A stretch of DNA of 64,000 nucleotides from JAAZNO01 sp964508025 (GCA_964508025.1 CAZDSF010000012.1:1-64000); one strand, 5' to 3'; positions 47,412 through 56,798 are shown, counted from the first letter of the stretch. The notes: generated by a model not told the origin, from the sequence alone. Numbers and translations: made by a program.

Positions 47412-48275
47412 TTACGGCGCTTCGACCCAGCTGATGCGGTATTCGATGTCGGGATCGGGAGGCGGGGCGGCAGGAGGCAACGCTTGCCAGCTGCCGCGCA
47501 GCCCCAGCGCCTCGGCGCTGAGCGCAAAGTGATTCATGGCGATGCCCATATCCACACGTTGCAGATCAATCGCGGTCACTACCTTCATCTGTTTCCGGTA
47601 GCCGGGATTATGATACAGGTAAAAATGCCACACGCCCGCGCCCTTGACCACCCGCCACGGCTGGCGATTCGAGGCAGAAGGCCCCAGCCGCACCAGCTCC
47701 AACGCCTCGGCGTAGGGGCCGGCGGCGGCGACGCTCAACGGCGCGCCAAAAGCGCCTTCGAAGAAGAGCTGCTCCCAGGGCAGCCGCCGATCCGAGCCGG
47801 CGCCCCGCCGGATGAAACGATCCACCAGGCGCGGCGCATCGCTGGGCAATCCCGTAGCAGTGACCGCAGGCAGGGCCTCATCCTCGCGCAGCGCCATCAA
47901 GCGGGCGAAGTTGCTGCGGGTGAAGGTGCCGCCCAGCCAGCATGTTCCCAATCCCAACGCCGTGGCGTAGAGGATGATCTGTTCCATGAGATAGCCGAAG
48001 TCTTCCAGGTCATAGCGGCTGCGCGTCACCGCGCCAAGGATGAAAGCCGTGGGATTTTTGATGAAACCGTAGGTGCCCAGCCCCTTGAGCGCCGCGCGAT
48101 CCTCTTCGGCGGCGCTGATGAGCATGAAGCGCGTCTGCGAGCCTAGCGGGCCGTGTGTCTGCGCCGCACAAAAATCAGCCAACCGCGTCCGCGTCTCCAC
48201 GGGAATGGGTGTCTTCTCATAACTGCGGCAGGAGTAACGCTGCCGTATCACTTCAAGCGTCGTTGGGTCTTGCAT
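47412..48275 (-). CDS. Nitroreductase family protein (tandem-fold, TM1586-like)
   Basis: This 287-residue protein starts at the ATG at 48275 (MQDPTTLEVIRQRYSCRSY), with AGGA at a good distance; an ATG at 48284 lies too close to that site. The R-x-S-x-R-x-Y start, GTYGFIKNPTAFILGAV, YATALGLGTCWLGGTFTR and RLGPSASNRQPWRVV are nitroreductase landmarks. Two half-domains are fused in one chain, as in the putative TM-nitroreductase family. FMN is expected. The adjacent ThuA-like gene ends 18 bp upstream of this start, suggesting a two-gene operon. Confidence 0.9.
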   Translation of the reverse strand: MQDPTTLEVIRQRYSCRSYEKTPIPVETRTRLADFCAAQTHGPLGSQTRFMLISAAEEDRAALKGLGTYGFIKNPTAFILGAVTRSRYDLEDFGYLMEQIILYATALGLGTCWLGGTFTRSNFARLMALREDEALPAVTATGLPSDAPRLVDRFIRRGAGSDRRLPWEQLFFEGAFGAPLSVAAAGPYAEALELVRLGPSASNRQPWRVVKGAGVWHFYLYHNPGYRKQMKVVTAIDLQRVDMGIAMNHFALSAEALGLRGSWQALPPAAPPPDPDIEYRISWVEAP

Positions 48276-48292
48276 CGAAATCATCCTGTGTT

Positions 48293-48964
48293 TTAGCCGT
48301 TTGCCGGCTCCAGAGCAGCAGTAAGCCACGCCAGGGATTGTCCCACCAGCTTTCTGTAGGCGGGCAGATTCCAGACCTTCTCACTGTGGCCCAGCCCAAT
48401 ATACGCCACGCGCCCCGCGCCTTCGCGGCGCGTCCACACCAACGGGTGACAGACGCGCCGGTGCTGCGCCGTCATGTGGATTTCCACATCGTTCTCGTAT
48501 TGCGCAATAAAGAGCTCGTCCTGAACGACAAAAGCATCAAGCCCCTGCGTGATGGAATGTCGGCGATACATCGGCGTCACAGTAAACTCAGCTTCGGGCG
48601 GATGTTCGACGAAATGACCGCCCAGCAGCCGGCGCAAGCGTTGCGCCCCTTCGCCAATCACCGTAGCGGCATGAAGCCCCAGCAGTCCCCCGCCCGCCTG
48701 AACCCACGCAACAAGCGCCGCGGTCTGTACCGCGTTGAGATCGGCAGCCCAGGGACCCTCCTTCCGTGGCCCGCCCAGGCAGGTATTGAGCAAAACCACA
48801 TCCGTGTTCGCCATCGCCGGCTCAAGTAAGGCATCGAAATCGTAGGTGGCGTTTACAGTATACCCTTCTCGCTGAAAGAACGGCGTCATGATTTCACGAT
48901 AGCCCTCGAAATCATGGTAGATTCCCCCCAAAAGCAACAACATGGTTTTGGCAGGCGCAGACAT
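48293..48964 (-). CDS. ThuA-like glutamine-amidotransferase-fold protein
   Basis: This 223-residue protein starts at the ATG at 48964 (MSAPAKTMLLLLGGIYHDF) after GGAGGGGG. It shows the ThuA-type flow: GGIYHDFEGY, DVVLLNTCLGG, WVQAGGGLLGLHAATV, LLGGHFVEHPPEAEFTV, HPLVWTRREGAGRVAYIGLGHS and a final helix. ThuA-like proteins are associated with carbohydrate metabolism (trehalose utilisation in rhizobia), but no activity is established for most. No classical amidotransferase catalytic cysteine is evident. Likely co-transcribed with the nitroreductase gene. Confidence 0.88.
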   Translation of the reverse strand: MSAPAKTMLLLLGGIYHDFEGYREIMTPFFQREGYTVNATYDFDALLEPAMANTDVVLLNTCLGGPRKEGPWAADLNAVQTAALVAWVQAGGGLLGLHAATVIGEGAQRLRRLLGGHFVEHPPEAEFTVTPMYRRHSITQGLDAFVVQDELFIAQYENDVEIHMTAQHRRVCHPLVWTRREGAGRVAYIGLGHSEKVWNLPAYRKLVGQSLAWLTAALEPANG

Positions 48965-49161
48965 ACAACCCCCTCCGCATAGGTGATGTGATGCAATAAT
49001 GCGGCGATAGTGTAACACAATTGCCCTAACTTACCACCGGTATTGTTCGGCAGAGGGCAACGACAAGCGCCGCGATGCGTCGCCGGTTTGCACAAATGCC
49101 GCTTTCATGGCACTATGAGGATGGCGCAGGAGCTTTTCATCCTTTCTCAGGAGGTGCTTGT

Positions 49162-49707
49162 ATGTCCATCTATAGCTTTCGGCCCGAACTGGCCCATGCT
49201 ACCGTCTTCATTGCGCCAGGCGCGATGGTGATAGGCGAGGTGTATCTGGCGGAGCACGTCAATATCTGGTTCAATGCCGTGTTACGCGGCGATATCGAGC
49301 CGTTGACGTTGGGCGCGGGCGTCAACATTCAGGATGGCTGTGTGCTGCACACATCGCGCGGCTATCCGTTAGTGTTGGCGGAAGAGGTCAGCGTGGGGCA
49401 TCGGGCCATCGTCCATGGGGCGAGCGTGGGACGCAACACGCTCATTGGGATGGGCGCGCTGCTTCTGGATGGCGTCGAAGTGGGCGCGGATTGTATCGTT
49501 GCAGCCGGCGCCCTGCTGCCGGGCGGCAAAGTCTATCCCGCCGGATCGCTTATCATGGGCAGTCCCGCTAGAGTGGTGCGCCCCTTGACAGAAAGCGAAA
49601 TCGCCCACAACCGCGAGACAGCAATTGGCTATATCCAGCGGGCGCAGCAATACCGGGGAGCCGCTAATGGGATAGATTGCAATGCAATAGCGCTGAATTT
49701 CAGTTGA
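49162..49707 (+). CDS. Gamma-class carbonic anhydrase-like hexapeptide-repeat protein
   Basis: This 181-residue left-handed beta-helix protein starts at the ATG at 49162 (MSIYSFRPEL) after AGGAGG. Key phrases are NIWFNAVLRGD, NIQDGCVLHTS, SVGHRAIVHGASVG and LIGMGALLLDG. The three histidines in VLH, GH and VH match the zinc ligand pattern of gamma-carbonic anhydrases such as CamH/YrdA. A C-terminal helix follows. It may hydrate CO2 or be an acyl-carrier-type paralogue; activity cannot be decided from sequence. Confidence 0.9.
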   Translation: MSIYSFRPELAHATVFIAPGAMVIGEVYLAEHVNIWFNAVLRGDIEPLTLGAGVNIQDGCVLHTSRGYPLVLAEEVSVGHRAIVHGASVGRNTLIGMGALLLDGVEVGADCIVAAGALLPGGKVYPAGSLIMGSPARVVRPLTESEIAHNRETAIGYIQRAQQYRGAANGIDCNAIALNFS

Positions 49708-49732
49708 CACCACCGCGGAATTACGCTATACT
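49704..49732 (+). promoter_or_regulatory. Near-consensus sigma70 promoter of the DUF3798 ABC operon
   Basis: TTGACA at 49704-49709 and TATACT at 49727-49732 with a 17-bp spacer. This is the best promoter in the window. It overlaps the stop codon of the gamma-carbonic anhydrase gene. Transcription would start near 49739, leaving a leader of about 380 nt before the first gene. Confidence 0.82.
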
Positions 49733-50119
49733 GTGCTATTATCAGCGCAATCCATGCGATTGCACTCTTCATAACCATAACAGCTATAGATAACGTTGGA
49801 CTTCGGCGTGTGTGTCAGAACGCCAGTTTAGATTTCCCTGAACCATCTGCGATGGACTTAGTGTATAGCGGTGCGCAGTGATATGTTTCTTGGCGCGCGC
49901 ACTCAATCTTTTTAACACATTTCAGCAATTAAAGCAGATCAAATGGAAGTCGCCGGATACTTCGATCTGGTTGCAGGTTGAGGCATGGCGCGACCACAGC
50001 AGCGCTGAGGCTAAGCAATAACGCTTATGCACTGTAAGAAAGGAGGTGATGACCATCGGATAGTGCAAGGTGTCCCAACTGTGGTGAAATATAACTTTAG
50101 AGTGAGGAGGAGGATTATC
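49733..50119 (+). other. Long 5' leader of the DUF3798 operon
   Basis: A leader of about 380 nt with no clear gene. Near its start GCAATC-CATGC-GATTGC (49747-49763) forms a small hairpin. Near its end lie the extra Shine-Dalgarno and mini-ORF at 50037-50063 and the gene's own GAGGAGGAGG. No intrinsic terminator is visible before the ATG at 50120. I do not recognise a known riboswitch, but the length suggests post-initiation control. Confidence 0.45.
50037..50063 (+). other. 14-nt perfect anti-16S-tail match and 4-codon mini-ORF
   Basis: AGAAAGGAGGTGAT (50037-50050) is fully complementary to the canonical 16S rRNA 3' end. The ATG at 50049 overlaps it and reads M-T-I-G-stop to 50063. The binding-protein gene begins 57 nt further on with its own ribosome binding site. 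Confidence 0.5.
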
Positions 50120-51253
50120 ATGTTGCGAAATAAACTGTGGGGTTTGTTGGCTGTGATCCTGATTGTGAGCATGGTGGGCTGCCAGAGCGGGCCCGCCGCT
50201 CCTAAAGAGGAAGCCTGGAAAGTCGGGATCATGTCCAGCACCGTAACCCAGAACGAGGAAGAGTTCCGCATGGCGGAAGAAATGGTACGGCGCTACGGCT
50301 CCGACCGCATTTTACACACCACATACCCTGACCGTTTCATGCAGGAGCAGGAGACCACCATCACCAATATGTTGGAGATGGCCTCTGATCCCGCCGTCAA
50401 GGCGATTGTGATGGTGCAGGCCGTTCCCGGCGCTGTTGCGGCGGTGGACAAAGTCCGCGAAATCCGCCCCGACATGCTCTTCATTCTGGGCGCCCCCCAG
50501 GAAGACCCCGACATCATCGCCCAGAAAGGCGACGTCGTGTTGAACACCGATGACCTGGGCCGTGGTTATCAGATTGCTGAACACGCCAAGGCGATGGGCG
50601 CCGAGGTGCTGGTCCACTACTCCTTCCCGCGCCACATGTCCATTGAAATGCTCGCGCAGCGCCGCCTGTTGATGAAGGAACGCGCCGAGCAGTTAGGCAT
50701 CCGCTTTGTGGATGAGGACGCCCCCGATCCCACCGGTGACGCCGGCGTGCCCGGGACCCAGCAATTCATCATGGAAGACGTGCCGCGCAAGATCGCGCAG
50801 TACGGTCCCAATACCGCTGTCTTCGGCACCAACTGCGCTATGCAGGAGCCGATGATCCGCCAAACCATCGCTTCCGGCGGCATCTACCCCGTGCAGTGCT
50901 GCCCCTCGCCCTACCACGCCCTGCCCGCAGCCCTGGGCATCGAAGTGGATGAGGCGCACAAAGGTGACGTGCCCTGGATGCTGGCGCAGATCGAGCAGAA
51001 GGTGCACGAGCTCGGCGCCGATGGGCGCGTGGCGACCTGGCCTGTCCCCGTGAATATGATGTTCATCGAGGCCGGCGTGGAATACGCTATCGCCTGGATC
51101 AACGGCGACACCAATGGCCGGGTGGATAAGGCTAAGTTGCAGGCGATCATGGAAGGAATCGCCGGCAGCGCGGTGACGCTGACGGAATACACCGGCACCA
51201 ACAACTACTTCCTCTACCTCTCCGACCACATCATCTTCGGAACGGCGCACTAA
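50120..51253 (+). CDS. DUF3798-type substrate-binding lipoprotein of an ABC importer
   Basis: This 377-residue protein starts at the ATG at 50120 (MLRNKLWGLLAVILIVSMV) after GAGGAGGAGG. The lipobox is SMVGC. The mature part is a DUF3798-like periplasmic-binding fold. It includes WKVGIMSSTVTQNEEEFRMA, YPDRFMQEQETTITNML, GAPQEDPDIIAQKGDVVLNT and VFGTNCAMQEPMIRQ. C-terminal VNMMFIEAGVEYAIAWINGD follows. Such proteins accompany sugar-type ATPases and permeases, but the ligand is unknown. It is the first gene of the operon and is separated from the ATPase gene by a hairpin, consistent with higher expression of the receptor. Confidence 0.88.
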   Translation: MLRNKLWGLLAVILIVSMVGCQSGPAAPKEEAWKVGIMSSTVTQNEEEFRMAEEMVRRYGSDRILHTTYPDRFMQEQETTITNMLEMASDPAVKAIVMVQAVPGAVAAVDKVREIRPDMLFILGAPQEDPDIIAQKGDVVLNTDDLGRGYQIAEHAKAMGAEVLVHYSFPRHMSIEMLAQRRLLMKERAEQLGIRFVDEDAPDPTGDAGVPGTQQFIMEDVPRKIAQYGPNTAVFGTNCAMQEPMIRQTIASGGIYPVQCCPSPYHALPAALGIEVDEAHKGDVPWMLAQIEQKVHELGADGRVATWPVPVNMMFIEAGVEYAIAWINGDTNGRVDKAKLQAIMEGIAGSAVTLTEYTGTNNYFLYLSDHIIFGTAH

Positions 51254-51265
51254 CTCACAGCTAGC

Positions 51266-51298
51266 AGGTGGATGCGGCTCTCGCAGCCGCATCCACTT
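51266..51298 (+). terminator. GC-rich hairpin after the binding-protein gene (partial terminator)
   Basis: GTGGATGCGGCT (51268-51279) pairs with AGCCGCATCCAC (51285-51296) around a 5-nt loop, followed by TTGCTTTCC. The T content is low, so partial termination or 3'-end stabilisation is more likely than a full stop. Confidence 0.5.
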
Positions 51299-51624
51299 GC
51301 TTTCCGGGCACTGTGCAGCCGCTTTGCGCTTACTTGCGCTCAGATATGGCTAAAGCCGCCTTTTAGATCAATACGATTCAGGCTGAACCATGACAATTCG
51401 TAGATCAACGCCTGTAATCTACAAAATCTGCTTTCAACATCGCTCATGGACTGATACAGCTGCCACGGATCAGAGCGACTCAATTTTCTAAATGGCGTGA
51501 GGAAGCGCCAGCGTCTCTTCCAAACTGGGCTGCGCGGAACGGACTGTCAGATCCGCGACTGACGCGGGCGGCGGAGTGTTTTCATCCTTCCGCCTTCATC
51601 CTTCACACTTTCTAAGGGGGCCGA
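51299..51624 (+). other. Spacer between binding-protein and ATPase genes with heptad leader
   Basis: About 325 bp without a gene. The last part (51581-51615) carries the heptad element CATCCTT-CCGCCTT-CATCCTT-CACACTT followed by TCTAAGGGGG, the ribosome binding site of the ATPase gene. It is nearly the same element as at 30705 and 34401. No independent promoter is evident. Confidence 0.6.
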
Positions 51625-53223
51625 ATGGCAGAAGATTATCTGCTACAAATGCGCGGGGTGAGCAAGAGCTATTACGGCACGCAGGTGCTCAAAGACATTG
51701 AGCTCGCGCTCAGGCCCGGAGAAATTCACGCAATTGTGGGCGAAAACGGCGCGGGTAAATCCACCCTGATGAACATTCTCTTCGGGATGGCCGTCATCCA
51801 CAGCACTGGCGGCTACGATGGGGACGTGCTGTTCGAAGGGCAAAACGCTCAAATCACCTCGCCCCAACGCGCCATGGAACTGGGCATCGGCATGGTGCAT
51901 CAGGAATTCATGCTCCTGCCCAATTACACCATCACCGAGAATATCAAACTCAACCGTGAGGTGCTCAAGGACAATCCCGTGAGCCGCGTGTTCGGCGAGA
52001 AGCTCAAGTCGCTGGACATGCGCACCATGCGCGCCGATGCGCGCCGCGCGCTGGATAGCCTGGAGATGAACATCGAGGAATACGTCAAGGTGGCGGGCTT
52101 GCCGGTGGGGCACATGCAATTCGTCGAAATTGCGCGCGAGCTCGACAAGACCAATATCAAGCTGCTGGTCTTCGATGAACCGACGGCGGTCCTGGCGGAA
52201 AGCGAAGCCGCACATCTGCTGCGCGCCATGGAGCGTATTTCGGAGCGGGGCATCGCCATCCTCTTCATTACGCACCGCCTGGATGAGGTGATGGCGGTAG
52301 CGCACAACATCACCGTGCTGCGCGATGGTCGGCTGGTGGCAAAGCGCACCGCAGCAGAAACCAACATCTACGAGCTGGCGGAGCTGATGGTGGGGCGCAA
52401 GGTGGAAAAACTGTCGCAGCGTACCGATCACTCCCGCGAGGATGTGTTGGCGCTCCGCTTGCGCGATTTTGTGGTGGATATGCCCGGCGAACTGGTCAAG
52501 GGCCTGGATCTGGATGTGCGCAAAGGCGAAATTCTGGGCATCGGCGGGCTGGCGGGACAGGGCAAGATTGGCATTGCCAACGGCGTGATGGGGCTGTATC
52601 CCTGTCGGGGCGAGGTGCTGGTCAACGACCGCCCGCTGCCCTTGAACGATACCCCGGCTTCCATCCGCTACAAGATGGCTTTCCTGTCCGAAGATCGGCG
52701 CGGCGTGGGGCTGCTGCTGGATTCTTCCATCGAGATGAACATCATCATCACCGCGATGCAGAATCAGGGCCAATTCCTCTACAAGTGGGGGCCGATTTCA
52801 CAGCTCAACAGCAAGGCGATTCGAGAACACGCGCTCAAGATGATCCACGATCTCGACATTCGCTGCACCGGCCCGACGCAGATTGTGCGGCGGCTGAGCG
52901 GCGGCAACCAACAAAAGGTCTGCATCGCCCGCGCGCTGACGCTGAACCCGGACATCCTCTTTGTCTCCGAACCAACGCGCGGTATTGATGTGGGGGCCAA
53001 ACGGCTGGTATTGGAGACGCTGGTGCGGCTCAACGAGACCTTGGGGATGACGATTGTGATGACCTCCAGCGAGCTGGCGGAATTGCGCAGCGTGTGCGAC
53101 CGGATTGCGATTGTGAGTGAGGGCAAAATCGCCGGGATTCTCCGGCCCGATGACTCAGACGTCAACTTTGGCCTGTTGATGGCGGGACAGAAGGACAGGG
53201 AAGGAGCGGCATCCCATGCGTAA
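51625..53223 (+). CDS. Sugar-type ABC transporter ATP-binding protein (two ABC domains)
   Basis: This 532-residue protein has the RbsA/MglA-type double ATPase architecture. Domain 1 has Walker A GENGAGKSTLMN, a shifted signature region VGHMQFVEIARELDK, Walker B LLVFDEPTAVL and ITHRLDEV. Domain 2 has an eroded Walker A (GLAGQGKIGI) and signature RRLSGGNQQKVCIARAL. It also has an altered Walker B ILFVSEPTRGIDVGA, as usual for this subfamily. It energises the importer formed with the next two permeases. The start overlaps nothing upstream; its stop overlaps the permease start by 8 bp. Confidence 0.93.
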   Translation: MAEDYLLQMRGVSKSYYGTQVLKDIELALRPGEIHAIVGENGAGKSTLMNILFGMAVIHSTGGYDGDVLFEGQNAQITSPQRAMELGIGMVHQEFMLLPNYTITENIKLNREVLKDNPVSRVFGEKLKSLDMRTMRADARRALDSLEMNIEEYVKVAGLPVGHMQFVEIARELDKTNIKLLVFDEPTAVLAESEAAHLLRAMERISERGIAILFITHRLDEVMAVAHNITVLRDGRLVAKRTAAETNIYELAELMVGRKVEKLSQRTDHSREDVLALRLRDFVVDMPGELVKGLDLDVRKGEILGIGGLAGQGKIGIANGVMGLYPCRGEVLVNDRPLPLNDTPASIRYKMAFLSEDRRGVGLLLDSSIEMNIIITAMQNQGQFLYKWGPISQLNSKAIREHALKMIHDLDIRCTGPTQIVRRLSGGNQQKVCIARALTLNPDILFVSEPTRGIDVGAKRLVLETLVRLNETLGMTIVMTSSELAELRSVCDRIAIVSEGKIAGILRPDDSDVNFGLLMAGQKDREGAASHA

Positions 53224-54259
53224 ACAAATCACCCATTTCATACAGAGTTTTGGTCCGGCGCGGCTCATCATTCTGGGCTTTTTCCTGTTCTTGTGCGCAG
53301 CGGCGATTTTGCTGAAGCTGGACTTTGCCGAATTGCTCTCCTCCAGTCTGGTGCGCATCGGCATGAATGGCGTGTTGGTGCTGGCGATGGTGCCGGCGAT
53401 CAGCAGCGGCATCGGCCCGAACTTCGGCGTCTCGTTGGGCATCCTGGCCGGGTTGTTGGGCGCACTCATCGCTATCGAGCTCCGGCTCAACGGCTATGTG
53501 GCGTTCTTGGGCGCGATCCTCTTCTCCCTGCCCTTTGCCGCCATCGTGGGCTATGGCTACGGCTGGCTGCTCAACCGTGTGAAAGGCTCGGAGATGATGC
53601 TGGCGACCTTCGTGGGCTTCTCCGCCGTTTCCGTGATGAAGATTGGCTGGCTGCTGCTGCCCTTCAAAAGCCCGGAGATGGCCTGGCCCATCGGACGGGG
53701 CGTGCGCGTGACCATCGCGTTGGATAACCGGCAGCTCTCGCAATTGCTCAACAACACGCTGAGCTTCAACATCGGCTCGGTAGTAATCCCTACCGGCCTG
53801 CTGCTGTTCTTTTTGCTATGTTGCGGGCTGGTGTGGCTCTTCATGCGCAGCAAGACCGGCGCGGCGATGTACGCCGCCGGCGACAATCCGCGCTTTGCCG
53901 AAGCCGCCGGCATCAACGTGGATAAGCACCGGATGATCGGCACGATGGTCTCGACCATTCTGGGCGCGGTGGGCATCATCGTCTACGCCCAGAGCTTCGG
54001 CTTTCTGCAACTCTACGAAGGCCCGATGTTCATGCCCTTTGTCGCGGTGGCGGCTATTCTCATCGGCGGGGCTTCGGTCAAAAAAGCCTCCATTGCCCAT
54101 GTCCTCATCGGCACTTTCCTGTTCCAGGCGATTCTGGTGGTCGCCATGCCGGTCGCCAACGTGTTCACGGCGGATATGGCAAGTATGGCCGAAATCTCGC
54201 GGATCATCATCCAAAACGGCATCATCATCTATGCCCTGACGCAGACGGGAGGCGAGTAA
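53216..54259 (+). CDS. ABC transporter permease (BPD_transp_2 family), first of two
   Basis: This 347-residue membrane protein has about eight to ten helices and the family phrases SSGIGPNFGVSLGILAGLLGA and MYAAGDNPRFAEAAGINVDKHRMIGTMVS near residue 220. It also has PFVAVAAILIGGASVKKASIAHVLIGTFLFQ near 275. It belongs with RbsC/BmpD-like permeases used for sugars, nucleosides and autoinducers. It overlaps the ATPase stop by 8 bp; the next permease follows without spacing. Confidence 0.9.
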   Translation: MRKQITHFIQSFGPARLIILGFFLFLCAAAILLKLDFAELLSSSLVRIGMNGVLVLAMVPAISSGIGPNFGVSLGILAGLLGALIAIELRLNGYVAFLGAILFSLPFAAIVGYGYGWLLNRVKGSEMMLATFVGFSAVSVMKIGWLLLPFKSPEMAWPIGRGVRVTIALDNRQLSQLLNNTLSFNIGSVVIPTGLLLFFLLCCGLVWLFMRSKTGAAMYAAGDNPRFAEAAGINVDKHRMIGTMVSTILGAVGIIVYAQSFGFLQLYEGPMFMPFVAVAAILIGGASVKKASIAHVLIGTFLFQAILVVAMPVANVFTADMASMAEISRIIIQNGIIIYALTQTGGE

Positions 54260-55543
54260 GTGAAGACCGAAACCACTGCTAAACCGCGCTTCGATTTCAA
54301 AAAGGCCGGGCGGCAATTTCTCACGAACAACGCGGTCACGATCATGTTCGTGGTGCTGAGCGTCGCCGGCTTCCGCATCTCCGGCATGAATGCGACCCTC
54401 TACCTGTCGGACATCATCTCGCGCATCTCCCGTAACTCATTCCTGGTGCTCTCGCTGATTATTCCGGTGCTGGCGGGCATGGGGCTGAACTTCTCCATCG
54501 TGCTAGGGGCGATGGCGGCGCAAACGGTCATCATCTTCGTCAGCCACTGGGGCGTCACGGGTTTTCCCGGCATTCTGCTGTGCATCCTCCTGGCAACGCC
54601 GCTGGCGGCAGGACTGGGCTACCTCACCGGCAAGCTGTTCAACAAAACCAAGGGTCAGGAGATGATTACCGGGCTGATCCTGGGATACTTCGCCGCCGGT
54701 TGGTACCAATTCTTCTTTCTGCAAATCGTGGGCAGCAAATTACTCCCGATGAATAACCCTGTCCTGGTTTTGGGGTCTGGTGTAGGCGTTCGCACCACCG
54801 TAGACCTGAGCAACGGCCTGAAATACGGCCTCGATAATGTCTTCCGATTGCCGCTCACTACCGTTGTCATCATCGCCTGTGTGTTGGGATTGGGATACCA
54901 GATTTTCCGCTTCTTCAAGTCGCCCCGCGCCCGCGCCGACATCGTCCGGCTGGTAGGCGGCGGGATGTTGACTCTGGCGCCGGTAGTGTGGGCCATCGTG
55001 GTAATGAGCAGCGCCACGCTCGTCAAGAATATCCAGGTGCCGATGGGAACGTGGCTCGCCATCCTCGGCTTGTGCGGATTCATTGCATTTTTCTCCAAGA
55101 CCAAAATCGGGCAGGATATGCGCAGCGTGGGGCAGGATCGGCATGTCGCGGCTGTGTCGGGCATTCAGGTGGATCAGGTACGCGTCACGGCGATTGTGCT
55201 CTCTACCGTGTTGGCCTCGTGGGGGCACATCATCTTCTTACAGAACATGGGCGCCTTCAGCACCTACGGCAGCCACGAGCAAGTGGGCCTCTACTCCATC
55301 GCCGCCATCCTCATCGGCGGCGCGACGGTCACGAAGGCGACCATCGGGCAGGCGCTGCTGGGCGTGTTCCTGTTCCACACGCTCTTCATCGTCTCGCCGG
55401 CAGCAGGCCGGCAACTCTTCGGCGATGCCCAAATCGGCGAATACTTCCGGGTCTTCGTAGCCTACGGCGTCATCGGCGCAACGTTGGCGCTGCACGCCTG
55501 GAAGAACCTGATGCAATCGCGGCAACGGCTGGAAGATTTGTAA
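54260..55543 (+). CDS. ABC transporter permease (BPD_transp_2 family), second of two
   Basis: This 427-residue permease uses a GTG start immediately after the previous stop. It has about ten helices with LSLIIPVLAGMGLNFSIVLGA and KIGQDMRSVGQDRHVAAVSGIQVDQVRVTAIVLS. SIAAILIGGATVTKATIGQALLGVFLFHTLF parallels the first permease. An extra roughly 80-residue region in the middle (residues about 165-260) makes it longer than its partner. The two probably form a heterodimeric channel. Confidence 0.9.
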   Translation: MKTETTAKPRFDFKKAGRQFLTNNAVTIMFVVLSVAGFRISGMNATLYLSDIISRISRNSFLVLSLIIPVLAGMGLNFSIVLGAMAAQTVIIFVSHWGVTGFPGILLCILLATPLAAGLGYLTGKLFNKTKGQEMITGLILGYFAAGWYQFFFLQIVGSKLLPMNNPVLVLGSGVGVRTTVDLSNGLKYGLDNVFRLPLTTVVIIACVLGLGYQIFRFFKSPRARADIVRLVGGGMLTLAPVVWAIVVMSSATLVKNIQVPMGTWLAILGLCGFIAFFSKTKIGQDMRSVGQDRHVAAVSGIQVDQVRVTAIVLSTVLASWGHIIFLQNMGAFSTYGSHEQVGLYSIAAILIGGATVTKATIGQALLGVFLFHTLFIVSPAAGRQLFGDAQIGEYFRVFVAYGVIGATLALHAWKNLMQSRQRLEDL

Positions 55544-55556
55544 TTCGATCCGCAAA

Positions 55557-55595
55557 ACCGCCCGGCCCAGCATGAGTCATGTCGGGTCGGGCGGT
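55557..55595 (+). other. 12-bp hairpin between permease and aminotransferase genes
   Basis: ACCGCCCGGCCC (55557-55568) pairs with GGGTCGGGCGGT (55584-55595) with one G-T pair and a 15-nt loop. No T-run follows. It may stabilise the upstream mRNA end or weakly attenuate the downstream genes. Confidence 0.5.
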
Positions 55596-55617
55596 GTCAT
55601 GAGCGAGAGGAGCTCCC

Positions 55618-56772
55618 ATGCGCTACGATTTCGACACCATCATTGACCGCCGCGCCACCGATAGCATCAAATGGAACTGGTGTGACGCGGATGAACTCCC
55701 CCTGTGGGTAGCAGATATGGATTTCCGGTGCCCCGAACCGGTGATTGCCGCGTTGCAGGAGCGCACGGCGCACGGCATTTTCGGTTACGGTCACTGCCCT
55801 GCCGAGCTGCGCGAGGTGATTGTGGCGCGGCTGGTCTCGCGCTACGGCTGGCGCGTGGCGCCGGAAGCCATCGTCTTCACGCCGGGCGTCGTTGTGGGCT
55901 TCAATCTGGCGGCGCAGGCGCTCACCCAGCCCGGCGAGGGGCTGCTGATCCAGACGCCCGTCTACCCGCCATTCCTTTCCGTCGCAGCGGACGCCGGATT
56001 GCGCAACGAGACCATGGAGCTCACCCGCCGCGCCGACGGCGGCTACGAAATTGACTTCGACCGCTTCGAGGCTGCACTCTCGCCCCACACAGCGATGTTC
56101 CTCCTGTGCAATCCCCACAATCCCGTGGGGCGCGTCTTCCGTCAGGAAGAGCTCGAACGCATGGCGACCCTGTGCCTCGAACGCCGCATCACCATCTGTT
56201 CCGACGAAATCCACTGCGATCTGATCTTCAGCGGACACGAGCATCGCCCCATCGCGGCCCTCGATCCAGAAATCGCGGCGCGCACCGTGACGCTGATGGC
56301 CCCCAGCAAGACGTTCAACATCCCCGGTCTGGGCTGCTCCTTTGCCGTGATTCCTGATCCCGCATTGCGGGCGCGCTTCAAGGCGGGGCAGCGCGGCGTG
56401 GTGGGGCACGTCACCGTGCCGGGCTACGTGGCGGCGCTTGCGGCCTACCGCGATGGCGGCCCCTGGCTGGAGGCGCTTCTGACGTACCTGGAAGCCAACC
56501 GCGATTTCGTCGTGGCATTTGTACGAGAACACTTACCGGGCATACAAGTCGCCGCGCCGGAGGGGACGTATCTCGCGTGGCTCGATTGCCGCGAAGCCGG
56601 CATCCCCGGCAATCCCTACGACTTCTTCCGCGCACGGGCGCGGGTGATGTTGAACGATGGCGCAACCTTTGGGCCGGGCGGCGAAGGTTTCGTGCGCCTC
56701 AACTTCGGCGCGCCGAGAGCGCTGGCGGCCGAGGGCCTGGAACGTATGCGGGCAGCACTGGCAACACTGTAG
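55618..56772 (+). CDS. PLP-dependent PatB/MalY-type C-S lyase or aminotransferase
   Basis: This 384-residue class I/II fold-type I enzyme resembles PatB/MalY cystathionine beta-lyase-like proteins. It opens YDFDTIIDRRATDSIKWNW, then LPLWVADMDFRCPEPVIAAL (family hallmark). GYGHCPAELREVI, CNPHNPVGRVF and SDEIHCDLIF (PLP-interacting aspartate) follow, with the PLP lysine in APSKTFNIPGL. MalY/PatB enzymes usually cleave C-S bonds of cystathionine or cysteine conjugates. It follows the importer genes by 74 bp on the same strand and precedes a dipeptidase, suggesting it processes an imported sulfur amino acid. Confidence 0.93.
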   Translation: MRYDFDTIIDRRATDSIKWNWCDADELPLWVADMDFRCPEPVIAALQERTAHGIFGYGHCPAELREVIVARLVSRYGWRVAPEAIVFTPGVVVGFNLAAQALTQPGEGLLIQTPVYPPFLSVAADAGLRNETMELTRRADGGYEIDFDRFEAALSPHTAMFLLCNPHNPVGRVFRQEELERMATLCLERRITICSDEIHCDLIFSGHEHRPIAALDPEIAARTVTLMAPSKTFNIPGLGCSFAVIPDPALRARFKAGQRGVVGHVTVPGYVAALAAYRDGGPWLEALLTYLEANRDFVVAFVREHLPGIQVAAPEGTYLAWLDCREAGIPGNPYDFFRARARVMLNDGATFGPGGEGFVRLNFGAPRALAAEGLERMRAALATL

Positions 56773-56798
56773 TAACGCCATTGATTCCCAAATTTCAC

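Noticed and set aside
49733..50119. Known riboswitch in the DUF3798 operon leader
   Set aside because: The leader is long, but I could not recognise conserved elements of TPP, SAM, cobalamin, purine, glycine, lysine or guanidine classes and no terminator precedes the gene.
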